Shown one piece after another: positions 1 through 8,543 of a DNA stretch of 64,000 nucleotides. The translations under genes were made by a program, and so were the position numbers. The first letter of the stretch is position 1, and every line of letters starts with the position of its first letter. The DNA lies in NCBI RefSeq assembly GCF_022234545.1, contig NZ_JAIEUI010000001.1, forward strand, positions 480,899-544,898, read 5' to 3'. The stretch is from Paenibacillus piscarius. GTDB lineage: Bacteria > Bacillota > Bacilli > Paenibacillales > Paenibacillaceae. The notes beneath the pieces are model-generated. The model saw nothing but the letters and a program-made list of their open reading frames with translations. It was not told where the DNA came from and did no database searches.

Positions 1-81
1 AGCAGGGATGCAGAAGCGGCAGCCGCCTGTACGGCCAGGCTGCAGCAGCTGGCCCGGGAACTGGCAGCGCTGGAATGGTGA
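1..81 (+). CDS. 3' end of an unidentified gene
   Basis: An open frame enters from the left edge and ends at TGA 79-81. The visible 26 residues are Ala/Leu/Gln-rich, contain repeated LQQLARELAAL-like heptads and look like a C-terminal amphipathic helix. Too little is present to name a family. It runs in the same direction as gnd, about 270 bases upstream. Confidence 0.45.
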   Translation, partial: SRDAEAAAACTARLQQLARELAALEW

Positions 82-347
82 TATATGCAAGCCGGATATT
101 AGTATGAAGGGCATCCTAAGCGGGGTGCTCTTTCTTTTGACCATTCAACTTGCGGACAGGGGTTCACTTCTGCACACAAAACCGTTAAAATAATCATTGT
201 GAGAATTTCCTTGATGCTTGCGGGTTTGTCAATGAAATTAATCTCTCTTTCGCAGGCAGAACTTTGCTGTCTCTGACAAAGGGTGGTATTCTTATACTGC
301 GAGAATGGATTTCACAAAAATACAGGGTGTAAAGGGTGGAGAACCAG

Positions 348-1760
348 ATGTCAAAACAACAAATCGGCGTTATTGGCTTGGCGGTAATGGGCAAGAATTT
401 GGCTCTTAACATCGAGAGCAAGGGCTTCAGCGTATCCGTGTTTAACCGTTCACCGGAGAAGACACATGATCTGGTGGCCGAAGCAGCAGGCAAGAACCTG
501 GTAGGTACGTTCTCTGTTGAAGAATTCGTACAATCGCTGGAAGTTCCGCGCAAGATTCTGATTATGGTTCAGGCCGGTAAAGCTACCGATGCAACGATCG
601 AGCAGCTGCTGCCATACCTGGATCAGGGCGATATCATTATCGATGGCGGCAACGCTTATTTCCCTGATACCGTTCGCCGCAGCAAATATCTCGAGGACAA
701 AGGCTTCCGCTTCGTAGGCACCGGCGTATCCGGCGGCGAAGAAGGCGCACTGAAGGGCCCTTCCATTATGCCTGGCGGCCAGGAGAGCGCCTATAAGCTG
801 GTTGAACCTATTCTTACGGCCATATCAGCCCAGGTGGGCGGAGAGCCTTGCTGTACATATATCGGACCGGACGGTGCAGGACATTATGTCAAAATGGTGC
901 ACAACGGCATCGAGTACGGCGACATGCAGCTGATCGGTGAAGCTTACCATCTCCTGAAGGATGTGCTGGGTCTGGATGCCAAGGAGCTGCACAGCACCTT
1001 CGCGGAATGGAACAACGGCGAGCTGGACAGCTATCTGATCGAGATCACCAAGGATATCTTCGCACAGTATGATGAAGAGACCGGCAAGCCGATGGTGGAT
1101 GTGATCCTGGATGCGGCCGGACAGAAGGGTACCGGCAAGTGGACAAGCCAGAGCTCACTGGATCTTGGCGTGCCCCTGTCGATGATTACCGAATCCGTCT
1201 TCTCCCGCTTCCTCTCTGCCATGAAGGAAGAACGCGTTGAAGCCAGCAAAGTGCTGAGCGGTCCTGAGGCGGTAGCCTTTGACGGGGATAAGGCTGAATT
1301 CATTGAGAACGTGCGCAAGGCGCTGTTTGCAAGCAAGATCGTATCCTACGCACAGGGCTTCGCGCAGCTGCGTGTGGCTTCTGATGAATACGGCTGGAAC
1401 CTGAAATACGGCGAGCTGGCCAAAATCTGGCGCGGCGGCTGCATCATCCGCTCCCGCTTCCTGCAGAACATTACGGATGCCTATGCCAATAATCCGGACT
1501 TGAAGAACCTGCTGCTTGATCCGTTCTTCAAGAATGTCATGGATAACTACCAGTCGGCATGGCGTAAGGTCATTGCTTCGGCGGTAACGCTGGGAATTCC
1601 GGTTCCAGGGTTCGCAAGCGCCCTGGCATACTATGACAGCTACCGCACAGAACGTCTGCCGGCGAACCTGCTGCAGGCGCAGCGCGATTACTTCGGCGCT
1701 CACACCTTCAAGCGTGTTGACAAGGAAGGCGTGTTCCACCACAACTGGCTGGCAGAGTAA
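348..1760 (+). CDS. gnd: 6-phosphogluconate dehydrogenase, decarboxylating
   Basis: This 470-residue cytosolic enzyme oxidises 6-phosphogluconate to ribulose 5-phosphate and CO2 with NADP+ in the oxidative pentose phosphate pathway. The N-terminal Rossmann motif [10 protein letters not shown], the family signature [18 protein letters not shown] and the substrate-binding stretch [15 protein letters not shown] are all visible, and the length is normal for the family. The ATG at 348 is preferred over the in-frame GTG at 336 because GGTGGAG lies 6 bases before it. The gene stands alone and is followed by a good terminator. Family assignment is very secure; the choice between NADP and NAD preference is by homology only. 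Confidence 0.96.
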   Translation: MSKQQIGVIGLAVMGKNLALNIESKGFSVSVFNRSPEKTHDLVAEAAGKNLVGTFSVEEFVQSLEVPRKILIMVQAGKATDATIEQLLPYLDQGDIIIDGGNAYFPDTVRRSKYLEDKGFRFVGTGVSGGEEGALKGPSIMPGGQESAYKLVEPILTAISAQVGGEPCCTYIGPDGAGHYVKMVHNGIEYGDMQLIGEAYHLLKDVLGLDAKELHSTFAEWNNGELDSYLIEITKDIFAQYDEETGKPMVDVILDAAGQKGTGKWTSQSSLDLGVPLSMITESVFSRFLSAMKEERVEASKVLSGPEAVAFDGDKAEFIENVRKALFASKIVSYAQGFAQLRVASDEYGWNLKYGELAKIWRGGCIIRSRFLQNITDAYANNPDLKNLLLDPFFKNVMDNYQSAWRKVIASAVTLGIPVPGFASALAYYDSYRTERLPANLLQAQRDYFGAHTFKRVDKEGVFHHNWLAE

Positions 1761-1790
1761 CGGATAGCCAATCTGCTGGTGCACATAGAG

Positions 1791-1837
1791 GCCCGTGCTG
1801 CTTTCCGCTTTCAGCGGAGAGTGCGCCGGGCTTTTTT
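1791..1837 (+). terminator. Rho-independent terminator of gnd
   Basis: GCCCG at 1791 pairs with CGGGC before a run of seven T. An inner TCCGCT/AGCGGA stem extends the hairpin. It lies 30 bases after the gnd stop codon. Confidence 0.85.
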
Positions 1838-1935
1838 TAATATGCTGCAGGGTTAGATGGAGGCGCCGGGGCCCCTCTGTGCAAACTTTTCACCCTGTGT
1901 TATGATATGACAAATGTCGCGGCTTGGAGGTAGGT

Positions 1936-2442
1936 ATGGACGAACGAAATATCATTCTTGTCGGGATGATGGCTACCGGGAAATCTACGGTAGGCGCTAT
2001 TCTGGCGGAGGAGCTTGGCTATGAGCTGGTAGATCTGGATGCATGGATTATTGGCCGGGAAGGGCGCAGTATCGCGGATATCTTCGCTGATGGCGGGGAG
2101 CAGATGTTCCGGGAGCTGGAATCCGCCGCTCTGAAGGAAGTGCTGCAGGGTAAGCGCAGAGTAATCTCAACAGGCGGAGGTGCCGTGCTTGCGCCGGGGA
2201 ATGCCGGGATGATGCTGGAGCATGGATATGTGGTGGCCCTTACGGCCAATGAGGAAGCGATTATTGAACGGGTCAGCGGGGATGAGAACCGGCCGCTGCT
2301 CGCCGGCAATGCGGCAGAAAGGGTACGCTCCATAATGGAGCAGCGCCGGGAGGCATACCGCTTCGCGCACTGCACGGTCGATACAACTGGCCTGAGTGTG
2401 GCAGAGGTCTCGCAATATATTTTAATGCGTTACCGCGATTGA
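1936..2442 (+). CDS. aroK: Shikimate kinase
   Basis: A 168-residue kinase that phosphorylates shikimate with ATP (step 5 of the shikimate pathway). The P-loop reads GMMATGKSTVG near the N-terminus, followed by the DLD shikimate-binding motif, FRELESAAL, the STGGGAV Walker-B-like loop and the lid region ENRPLL. The length fits the family. ATG 1936 is chosen because GGAGG ends 5 bases before it; the frame also opens at TTG 1924, which would overlap this ribosome site. The aroA gene for the next enzyme of the pathway lies close by, separated by an opposite-strand rhodanese gene. A TATGAT element near 1901 could be its -10, but no convincing -35 was found. Confidence 0.93.
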   Translation: MDERNIILVGMMATGKSTVGAILAEELGYELVDLDAWIIGREGRSIADIFADGGEQMFRELESAALKEVLQGKRRVISTGGGAVLAPGNAGMMLEHGYVVALTANEEAIIERVSGDENRPLLAGNAAERVRSIMEQRREAYRFAHCTVDTTGLSVAEVSQYILMRYRD

Positions 2443-2484
2443 GCTTTTAAGTGTGTTGGCGTGAAGTCCTGGCAGGTGAATGTC

Positions 2485-2787
2485 TTATTCTGTCTCATTC
2501 CATTCGATCATGCCGCCGCTGAGGTTCGTGCCCCGGATGCCGAATTGCTGCAGGTATTCACAGACACGCTGGCTGCGGCTGCCGGAGCGGCAGATGAAGA
2601 CAAGCTCTTTATCGGCCGGAAGCGCCCCGGTCTGCTGCGGAATCTGGCCCATCGGGATATGCTGTGCGCCGGGGATCATGCCGGAGGCGACCTCATCCTC
2701 TTCACGGACGTCGATCAGTACAAGCTCTTCGCCTGCTGCGAGCCGCTTACGCAGCTCCTGTGGTGTCATTTGCGGTATCTCATTCAT
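2485..2787 (-). CDS. Single-domain rhodanese-like sulfurtransferase
   Basis: A 100-residue rhodanese domain. It shows the LIDVRE entry strand, the PGAQHIPMG loop and an active-site loop CRSGSRS whose Cys would carry the persulfide, then the LSGGMIEW end typical of YqhL/GlpE-like single-domain proteins. ATG at 2787 follows AGAGGG at a workable spacing; a longer frame to 2853 has no ribosome site and adds non-homologous sequence. The gene is on the opposite strand between aroK and aroA. Its physiological sulfur acceptor cannot be told from sequence. Confidence 0.85.
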   Translation of the reverse strand: MNEIPQMTPQELRKRLAAGEELVLIDVREEDEVASGMIPGAQHIPMGQIPQQTGALPADKELVFICRSGSRSQRVCEYLQQFGIRGTNLSGGMIEWNETE

Positions 2788-2924
2788 GGTCGTACCCTCT
2801 TTTCTGTCCAGGTTTTTGTAAGGATCTTGTGTAGAATGCAATAATGATAACACAACTGCGGATTACCCTGTCAAACGGGACCGTACATATATTAACTACT
2901 TTTAGGATAAGGAGCGCTTATATT

Positions 2925-4217
2925 ATGGACGTTATTGTTAAGCCAACACCGGAGCTGCAAGGGGAATTCGGAGCCCTCTCCTCCAAAAACTACACCACCC
3001 GCTACCTGCTGGTAGCCGCCTTGTCTCAAGGTGTCAGCACGATCTACTACCCTGCACACAGCGAAGACAGCGATGCAATCCGCAGATGTATTGCTGATCT
3101 CGGTGCGGTGCTGACTGAGGATGAGGAGAAAATCGTGGTGCAAGGGTTCGGGCGCCATCCCCGTGATGTCAAAGAGCTGAATGTCGGGAATGCAGGAGCT
3201 GTTCTACGCTTCCTGATGGCGGTAGCTGCGCTCAGTCCTGAGGTGACCTTCGTGAATACGTACCCGGATTCACTCGGTAAGCGGCCTCATGACGATCTGA
3301 TTCTCGCACTCGGCCAGCTTGGCGTGGAGGTAGAGCATAACAACGGAAGGCTGCCGATAACGATCCGGGGCGGCAAGCCGCAAGGCGGGCGTATTACTGT
3401 CTCCGGTGCCGTCAGCTCGCAGTATCTCAGTGCTCTTCTGTTCCTGACACCGCTGCTTGAAGAAGACAGCGAGATCATCGTGCTGGATGATCTGAAATCC
3501 AAGGTTGTGATCGGCCAGACGCTTGAGGTGCTGGAGCAGGCCGGAATCGTAGTACATGCCGCTGACGATTATATGTCCTTCCGGGTGCCCGGCCGCCAGG
3601 AGTATGCCGCCAAGACCTATACGGTGCAGGGCGACTATCCGGGCTCAGCGGCTGTATTGGCTGCCGCAGCGGTGACGAAGTCGGATGTGACCATTCACCG
3701 TCTGGCCGAGCGCAGCAAGCAGGGCGAGCGGGCGATTGTTGATGTGCTGCGGATGATGGAAGTGCCGCTCACCCATGAGAACGGATCGGTGCATGTGCAG
3801 GGCAACGGCCGCCTGAAGGCCGTAGAATTCGACGGCGACGCGGCGACCGATGCGGTGCTGGCGATGGTAGCGGCCGCTGTATTCGCTGAAGGCACCTCAC
3901 GCTTCTATAATGTGGAGAATCTGCGTTATAAGGAATGTGACCGCATTACAGATTACCTGGCCGAGCTGACCCGGGCCGGTGCGAAGGTTGAGGAGCGCCG
4001 GGACGAGATTATTGTTCACGGCACCCCGGAAGGCGTTGAGGGCGGAGTAACGATCAACGCCCATTATGACCACCGCGTCATCATGGCGCTGACCGTTGTA
4101 GGCCTTAGAGCCCGCCAGCCGCTGCGGATCAAGGATGCCCACCATGTGGCCAAGTCTTATCCGCAGTACTTCGATCATCTGCGCCTGCTTGGCGCGAATG
4201 TGGAGTGGGTGGAGTGA
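2925..4217 (+). CDS. aroA: 3-phosphoshikimate 1-carboxyvinyltransferase (EPSP synthase), divergent type
   Basis: This 430-residue protein transfers enolpyruvyl from PEP to shikimate 3-phosphate, in the cytosol. Conserved parts are SSQYLSALL (Q of the S-S-Q triad), RYKECDR (catalytic Glu), YDHRV and VAKSYPQYFDHL near the C-terminus. The PEP-site loop, however, reads NAGAVLRFL (residues 89-97) where most class I enzymes have NAGTAMRPL, and the N-terminal loop reads SSKNYTTR instead of GSKS-x-x-NR. The start at ATG 2925 has AAGGAG 10 bases upstream; the frame opens earlier but without a ribosome site. Enzyme assignment is firm; kinetic behaviour cannot be inferred. Confidence 0.92.
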   Translation: MDVIVKPTPELQGEFGALSSKNYTTRYLLVAALSQGVSTIYYPAHSEDSDAIRRCIADLGAVLTEDEEKIVVQGFGRHPRDVKELNVGNAGAVLRFLMAVAALSPEVTFVNTYPDSLGKRPHDDLILALGQLGVEVEHNNGRLPITIRGGKPQGGRITVSGAVSSQYLSALLFLTPLLEEDSEIIVLDDLKSKVVIGQTLEVLEQAGIVVHAADDYMSFRVPGRQEYAAKTYTVQGDYPGSAAVLAAAAVTKSDVTIHRLAERSKQGERAIVDVLRMMEVPLTHENGSVHVQGNGRLKAVEFDGDAATDAVLAMVAAAVFAEGTSRFYNVENLRYKECDRITDYLAELTRAGAKVEERRDEIIVHGTPEGVEGGVTINAHYDHRVIMALTVVGLRARQPLRIKDAHHVAKSYPQYFDHLRLLGANVEWVE

Positions 4218-4780
4218 GCCTCTCCGACTCACTCCGCATTACCCCCCTTGCCTCTGAGGACATTCCTTCCGTGTCGGATGTGTTCAAGACGGCGATCGTT
4301 GATGCCTTCGAACGCGAAGGGCTGGGTCACCTGCAGGCGGACATCCGGCAGGAGATTGAATCCAAGATCCAAATGGCCTATGCCGCACTGAATCCGCAGG
4401 ATACGGCCGTGTATTTCTGGGTAGCCAGAGCCGGGGAAGTGATTGTCGGCACCGTCTCGTATGCACCCTGCGGAGAGGACATCCGGGTCTGCACGGATAA
4501 CCGCCTCGATGCTGTCGGGGAGCTGGGGAGCCTGTATGTATTGCCTGAATATCAGGGGCAGGGGGCGGGCTCTGCTTTAATTGAGGAAGTCAAGGCCTTC
4601 CTTAGGAAGCGGGGGATTTACGAGTTCTGTCTGGACAGCGGATATAAGCGGGCTCAGGCCAGATGGCTGCGGAAGTTCGGGACGCCTTATATATCAGTCC
4701 AGGATTACTGGGGACCGGATTCGGTTCATATGATATGGCTGTGCAGCGTGATTGACCCGGAGGATTCGGAGCACGAATAA
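4205..4780 (+). CDS. GNAT-family N-acetyltransferase
   Basis: A 191-residue acetyltransferase. The acetyl-CoA binding strand-loop LGSLYVLPEYQGQGAGSALIEEV (motif A, Q-x-x-G-x-G/A) lies at about residues 102-124 and is followed by an aromatic C-terminal half. The gene overlaps the end of aroA by 13 bases, so it is probably translated in the same message. GTG 4205 and GTG 4214 are both possible starts; neither has a strong independent ribosome site, which fits translational coupling. The substrate is unknown. Confidence 0.82.
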   Translation: MGGVSLSDSLRITPLASEDIPSVSDVFKTAIVDAFEREGLGHLQADIRQEIESKIQMAYAALNPQDTAVYFWVARAGEVIVGTVSYAPCGEDIRVCTDNRLDAVGELGSLYVLPEYQGQGAGSALIEEVKAFLRKRGIYEFCLDSGYKRAQARWLRKFGTPYISVQDYWGPDSVHMIWLCSVIDPEDSEHE

Positions 4781-4926
4781 GAATAGTTGTGCAAGTCATG
4801 GAAATTTGGAACTTCTGATGCAGCGATGTATGATGTAGTTGTTGCTGAATATGATAGGCACCATGTCCGAAGCAGCCTTATAGCTGGGGAGGGCATGGGC
4901 GAAATCAGACGGAAGGGGAAGTGCAG

Positions 4927-5361
4927 ATGAGCTTTGAGAACCCGAGCAGGGAAGAGATCGGTGATATTCTGGCTGGAGCAGGCAATATAGCTGTTGTAGG
5001 ACTGTCCGACAAAACAGACCGCACCTCATACATGGTTGCAGGTGCTATGCAGAGCCGGGGCTATCGTATTATTCCGGTCAATCCGTCGGTGGACGGCGAG
5101 ATCCTGGGCGAGAAATGCTACCATACGCTGGCGGAGATTCCGGAGCCGGTGGATATTGTGAATGTGTTCCGCCGCAGTGAATACTGCGCGGCAGTGGCGC
5201 AGGAGGCCGCAGATATCGGTGCACGCGTGCTCTGGCTGCAGCAGGGGATTATCAGCCAGGAGGCCGCAGATATTGCTGCTGCGAATAATATGATCGCGAT
5301 CATGGACCGCTGCATCAAGGTGGAGGAAGCGATCACGGTGAAGGGCCGGAGCCGGGGATAA
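4927..5361 (+). CDS. CoA-binding domain protein (YccU/YneT type)
   Basis: A 144-residue single Rossmann domain of the CoA_binding_2 family. It contains the IAVVGLSDKTDRTSYMV entry loop, PVNP, the VDIVNVFRR segment and the LWLQQGI strand, all standard for this family. Such proteins bind CoA, but their role is not settled. ATG 4927 is preferred to GTG 4921 because AAGGGGAAG is at the better distance. It is preceded by a 140-base gap and followed by a very small open frame. Confidence 0.85.
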   Translation: MSFENPSREEIGDILAGAGNIAVVGLSDKTDRTSYMVAGAMQSRGYRIIPVNPSVDGEILGEKCYHTLAEIPEPVDIVNVFRRSEYCAAVAQEAADIGARVLWLQQGIISQEAADIAAANNMIAIMDRCIKVEEAITVKGRSRG

Positions 5362-5412
5362 GGCTGTGCCGGGGCAGCTGCACCGGGCGCTGAATCCAGG
5401 CGGGAGGATAGT

Positions 5413-5505
5413 GTGGTACAGAAGCATTTTACCACGCTGGATTTCAACGATTATTACGGCTATAATTTAAACCAGACGAAGAACGTCCTTAATTCCGCTG
5501 AATAG
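5413..5505 (+). CDS. Possible 30-residue small protein
   Basis: GTG 5413 is preceded by GGAGG with a 5-base spacer and opens 30 codons ending at TAG 5505. The peptide is polar and aromatic (FTTLDFNDYYGYNLNQT core) with no membrane segment. The distal end lies inside the first arm of the following terminator hairpin. It resembles no family I recognise. The good ribosome site and sensible composition support it; the small size and the lack of a comparison argue for caution. Confidence 0.4.
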   Translation: MVQKHFTTLDFNDYYGYNLNQTKNVLNSAE

Positions 5506-5526
5506 CGGGGAGGGGCGTTCTTTTTT
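5481..5526 (+). terminator. Rho-independent terminator
   Basis: GAACGTCC pairs with GGGCGTTC, with an inner CCGCT/AGCGG stem, followed by TTTTTT. It ends the transcript of the CoA-binding gene and the small frame at 5413. Confidence 0.75.
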
Positions 5527-5546
5527 GTATTTTCCGGGAGGGAGAA

Positions 5547-6224
5547 GTGAAGATGGACTTTGAGCAGGCACACAGCAGCTTCGTAGAGGCACATGCTAAG
5601 GAGAGAACAGGTGAACGGCGGGGAAGGCTGCTGCGCGGACATCAGTATGCGGAACGGCTGTTTCTGCTGAATGTATGGTGGCCGTTGTTCGAGTCGCTGG
5701 AGGATTTGCATCCCGAATATGAGGTGTATGACTGGAACCGGAAATCGCAATTTCTGGACTTCGCCTTCCTGCCGCAGAATGGGGCACGCTTCGGCATCGA
5801 ATGCGATGGCTATCAGAGCCATATCAAGGACATGGACCGGGAGAGATTCAACTACGCACTGAACCGCGATACATTCCTGACCGGGATGGGCTGGAAGATG
5901 CTGCACTTCTCGTTTGACGACATCCAGCAGCGCCCCGAGGTGTGCCGGATGCTGCTGCAGCTTGCGCTGGCACCTTATTTGGCACGGAGCAGGGGGGCTG
6001 GAGCACAACTTTTGTCTGGAGAAAAAGACGTGTTACGATTAGCATGGCAGCTTGGCAGACCACTTCGGCCCAAGGATGTAACCGATTACTTCGGGATTAA
6101 CTATAGAACGGCACGCAAGGTGTTAGACGCATTGAGTAAGAAAGGGCTGCTCCAGCCTGTCGCTGGCGGAAGAGGGGTAAGATCCTATGAGCTGAGGCCT
6201 ATGCATCAGGATCAGAGTTGGTGA
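5547..6224 (+). CDS. Restriction-endonuclease-like (DUF559/VSR-type) protein with winged-helix end
   Basis: A 225-residue protein with two parts. Residues about 40-140 look like a PD-(D/E)xK nuclease fold: SQFLDFAFL (Asp), then FGIECDGYQSH (Glu plus Asp/Gln), then RFNYALNRDTFLTGMGWKMLHFSFDDI, as in DUF559/VSR-like nucleases. Residues about 155-220 form a winged helix (RPKDVTDYFGINYRTARKVLDALSKKGLL). GTG 5547 and ATG 5553 share the GGGAGG ribosome site. It stands alone downstream of a terminator. It may be a single-gene DNA-repair or sequence-specific nuclease; the target is unknown. Confidence 0.65.
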   Translation: MKMDFEQAHSSFVEAHAKERTGERRGRLLRGHQYAERLFLLNVWWPLFESLEDLHPEYEVYDWNRKSQFLDFAFLPQNGARFGIECDGYQSHIKDMDRERFNYALNRDTFLTGMGWKMLHFSFDDIQQRPEVCRMLLQLALAPYLARSRGAGAQLLSGEKDVLRLAWQLGRPLRPKDVTDYFGINYRTARKVLDALSKKGLLQPVAGGRGVRSYELRPMHQDQSW

Positions 6225-6270
6225 GGCGAGGTGAGGGGTGGAGACGGGCCGTAACATCATTGATTAAAGG

Positions 6271-6482
6271 ATTCTAATAGTCGCATTCGCACAGTGTGAA
6301 TGTATTTTGTACATTAGAATTTAGTCTGAACCTGTTATTTCGAGCTTCTATTGCATTTTATACAGTAGAAATTTGATTAATGGTTGGTTATGATGTAATT
6401 CTGAGAATTCTAATGTACGAAGTACAATAGAACGTGAATCTGAGCGGAATTTGGGCCAATCTGTTGTACAAAATACAATCAC
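6271..6482. repeat. Cluster of four degenerate palindromic repeats
   Basis: In the 430-base gap before the PTS operon, four copies of a ~25-base element of the form TTCTAwTGTAC-n-GTACAwTAGAA are seen at about 6299-6320, 6346-6370, 6408-6432 and 6461-6482. The copy at 6408-6432 is the most symmetrical. ATTCTAAT at 6271 and ATTAGAAT at 6312 also frame an inner hairpin (CATTCGCAC/GTGTGAATG). No gene is apparent in this gap. The elements look like a dispersed intergenic repeat family. Confidence 0.6.
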
Positions 6483-6527
6483 CGCTCTATTTGGTAAGAT
6501 GTCTATGCTCAGACTACACTTAAGCTG

Positions 6528-6559
6528 GTGTTGAGGTGTTGAGGTGTTGAGGTGTTGAG
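6528..6559. repeat. Four tandem copies of GTGTTGAG
   Basis: The 8-base unit GTGTTGAG is repeated four times without interruption. It lies between the palindromic repeat cluster and the PTS promoter. The unit is not a multiple of three and no coding frame uses it. Confidence 0.85.
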
Positions 6560-6598
6560 GGCGCAGCACACTGCACCCCCCGGTTCCGCCGGATTCTT

Positions 6599-6627
6599 TT
6601 GACAAAAACTGCTGCAGCGCTTACCAT
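6599..6627 (+). promoter_or_regulatory. Probable sigma-A promoter of the PTS operon
   Basis: TTGACA at 6599-6604 is separated by 17 bases from TACCAT at 6622-6627, leaving a short leader before the TTG start at 6657. The spacer holds the palindrome GCTGCAGC. There is no room for a GlcT-type antiterminator leader if this promoter is used. Confidence 0.5.
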
Positions 6628-6656
6628 TCAATATAGAAAGAAAGGAGAGGGTCGCC

Positions 6657-8543
6657 TTGAATTGGCTCGGATCTTTGCAGCAGCTGGGCAGAGCCATTAT
6701 GCTACCTACCATGGTGCTTCCGGCCGCAGCTATTCTGCTGAGTCTGGGCAGTCTGCCGTGGTCTGCATGGGGACTTTCTTCGGTATCCGAAGTGACGACG
6801 TACGCGGGGCAAGGAATATTCTATTTCATGCCTTATTTGTTTGCTGTCGGTGTGGCGTGGGGGTTGTCCAATCAGGCCGGACCGGCCGGACTGGCTGCGC
6901 TTGCGGGGATGTTCACTTATGACCGGATTGTGTCCAACATGGGAGACGGGGCTGTACAGCCTGCAACATTAATTGGGATTATCCTCGGTATTGTCGCCGG
7001 TGTAGCGCATAACCGCTTTAAGAATATTAAGCTGCCGGAGGCGATCCAGTTTTTTGGCGGATCGCGTTTTGTCCTGCTGTTCATGGGGTTATTCTCGGCG
7101 CTGTTCGCCTGGGTCATGCTCGGTGTGTCGCCGCTGCTGCAGGAGCTGCTGAACAAGCTCTTCAGTGCGGTGCAGATGACCGGAGGGTACGGCGTATTTA
7201 TCTATGGGGTTCTATATAGAGTCCTGACCGCCTTTGGCCTGCATCATATTCTGAATAATGTGTTCTGGTTCCAGCTGGGCTCCTTCACGACGCCGGACGG
7301 CAGTGCGGTCGTGCAGGGGGATTTGCCGCGTTTTTTTGCCGGTGATCCGACAGCGGGGATCTTCATGGCCGGGCTGTTCCCGGTGATGATGTTTGCCCTG
7401 CCGGCCATTGCCTTCGCCATTATCCAGGAAGCGCGCGAGGACCTGAAGCCCAAGATCAGAAAGACCTTCGTGCGTGCGGCACTGGTCTGCTTCCTGACCG
7501 GCGTGTCAGAGCAGATTGAATTCGCCTTCCTGTTCGCTTCGCCTTATCTGTTCGGGCTGCATGTTGTCATGTCCGGCCTGGCGATGGTGCTGACGTATTC
7601 GCTGGGGATTCATCACGGCTTCTCCTATTCTGCGGGTGCGATTGACTTCTTCCTCAATCTGCATCTGGCCCAGCGGGCCTGGCTGCTGATTCCGATCGGG
7701 ATCGGCTACGGGATTGTCTACTATAATGTGTTCCGCTGGGCGATCCGCCGCTTCCAGATTCCTACACCGGGCCGTGAAGAAGGCTCCGAGCTGGGGGATT
7801 GGGCGGGGAACATCCCGTATCAGGCTCCGCTGATTCTGGAGGCGCTGGGCGGGAAAGAGAACATTGTACAGGTTCAGGCCTGCATTACCCGGCTGCGGCT
7901 GACGGTCCATAATGACCGCTTCATTGATACAGGAGCCCTGAAGGGGCTGGGGTCTGCAGGCATCATCAAGCTGGGCGGGGGCAATGTGCAGGTCGTCTTC
8001 GGCACGTACTCGGAGCTGATCCGCGAAGAGATTGACAAGCTGATGCTCCGCGATCTGCCCCAGGTGCTGTTCAGTGCGCCGATTCAGGGGCGGATGATGC
8101 CGATTGAAGAGGTGCCTGACCATATTTTTGCCGCGAAGCTGGTGGGGGATGGCGTGGCTTTTGTCCCGGAGAAGGGAGAGCTGGTCTCGCCTGTATTCGG
8201 CAAGGTGATGCACGTGTATCCTACGATGCACGCAGTGGGCATTGCTACGCCTGAAGGGCTGGAGGTACTGATGCATATCGGGATCGATACTTCGCAGCTT
8301 AAAGGGCCGTTTGAGGCGCTTGTACAGGAAGGGGACAGTGTGGAGCCGGGCCAGCTGCTGGTCCGCTTTGACCTGGCCTACCTGAAGGAGCACGCCGCCT
8401 CGCTGGCGACCCCGATGGTGATTACCAATCCGGACCGTGTGAAATCCTGGAGCTACGCTCCGTTCAAAAATGTGAAAAAGGGGCAGTCTTCAGTCATGTC
8501 CGTGGTACTACACGAAAGCAATGTTGGAGGGATCGAAGCATGA
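6657..8543 (+). CDS. PTS permease EIICBA, GlcNAc/glucose family
   Basis: A 628-residue phosphotransferase permease that imports and phosphorylates a sugar. The order is EIIC (about residues 1-370, many membrane segments, with GVSEQIEF and HHILNNVFWFQ motifs), EIIB with phospho-Cys409 in ACITRLRL, and EIIA with phospho-His540 in LMHIGIDT. The motifs GFSYSAGAIDFFLN and the NNVFWFQ turn resemble N-acetylglucosamine permeases (NagE/NagP) more than PtsG, so GlcNAc is the favoured substrate, with glucose as the alternative. TTG 6657 follows AAGGAGAGG by 6 bases. The stop overlaps the start of the Enzyme I gene (ATGA), indicating an operon. Confidence 0.85.
   Translation: MNWLGSLQQLGRAIMLPTMVLPAAAILLSLGSLPWSAWGLSSVSEVTTYAGQGIFYFMPYLFAVGVAWGLSNQAGPAGLAALAGMFTYDRIVSNMGDGAVQPATLIGIILGIVAGVAHNRFKNIKLPEAIQFFGGSRFVLLFMGLFSALFAWVMLGVSPLLQELLNKLFSAVQMTGGYGVFIYGVLYRVLTAFGLHHILNNVFWFQLGSFTTPDGSAVVQGDLPRFFAGDPTAGIFMAGLFPVMMFALPAIAFAIIQEAREDLKPKIRKTFVRAALVCFLTGVSEQIEFAFLFASPYLFGLHVVMSGLAMVLTYSLGIHHGFSYSAGAIDFFLNLHLAQRAWLLIPIGIGYGIVYYNVFRWAIRRFQIPTPGREEGSELGDWAGNIPYQAPLILEALGGKENIVQVQACITRLRLTVHNDRFIDTGALKGLGSAGIIKLGGGNVQVVFGTYSELIREEIDKLMLRDLPQVLFSAPIQGRMMPIEEVPDHIFAAKLVGDGVAFVPEKGELVSPVFGKVMHVYPTMHAVGIATPEGLEVLMHIGIDTSQLKGPFEALVQEGDSVEPGQLLVRFDLAYLKEHAASLATPMVITNPDRVKSWSYAPFKNVKKGQSSVMSVVLHESNVGGIEA

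Noticed and set aside
8..193. 61-codon frame at the left edge
   Set aside because: The other frame ending at 81 continues from upstream with a more protein-like sequence; this one has no ribosome site.
6528..6559. CRISPR-like array
   Set aside because: The unit is 8 bases with no spacers and no cas genes nearby.
6609..6622. cre site in the PTS promoter (CTGCAGCGCTTACC)
   Set aside because: Only the core resembles cre; the TGW start is missing.
6605..6656. GlcT antiterminator (RAT) leader for the PTS permease
   Set aside because: The leader after the best promoter is only about 25 bases and has no RAT-type hairpin or terminator.
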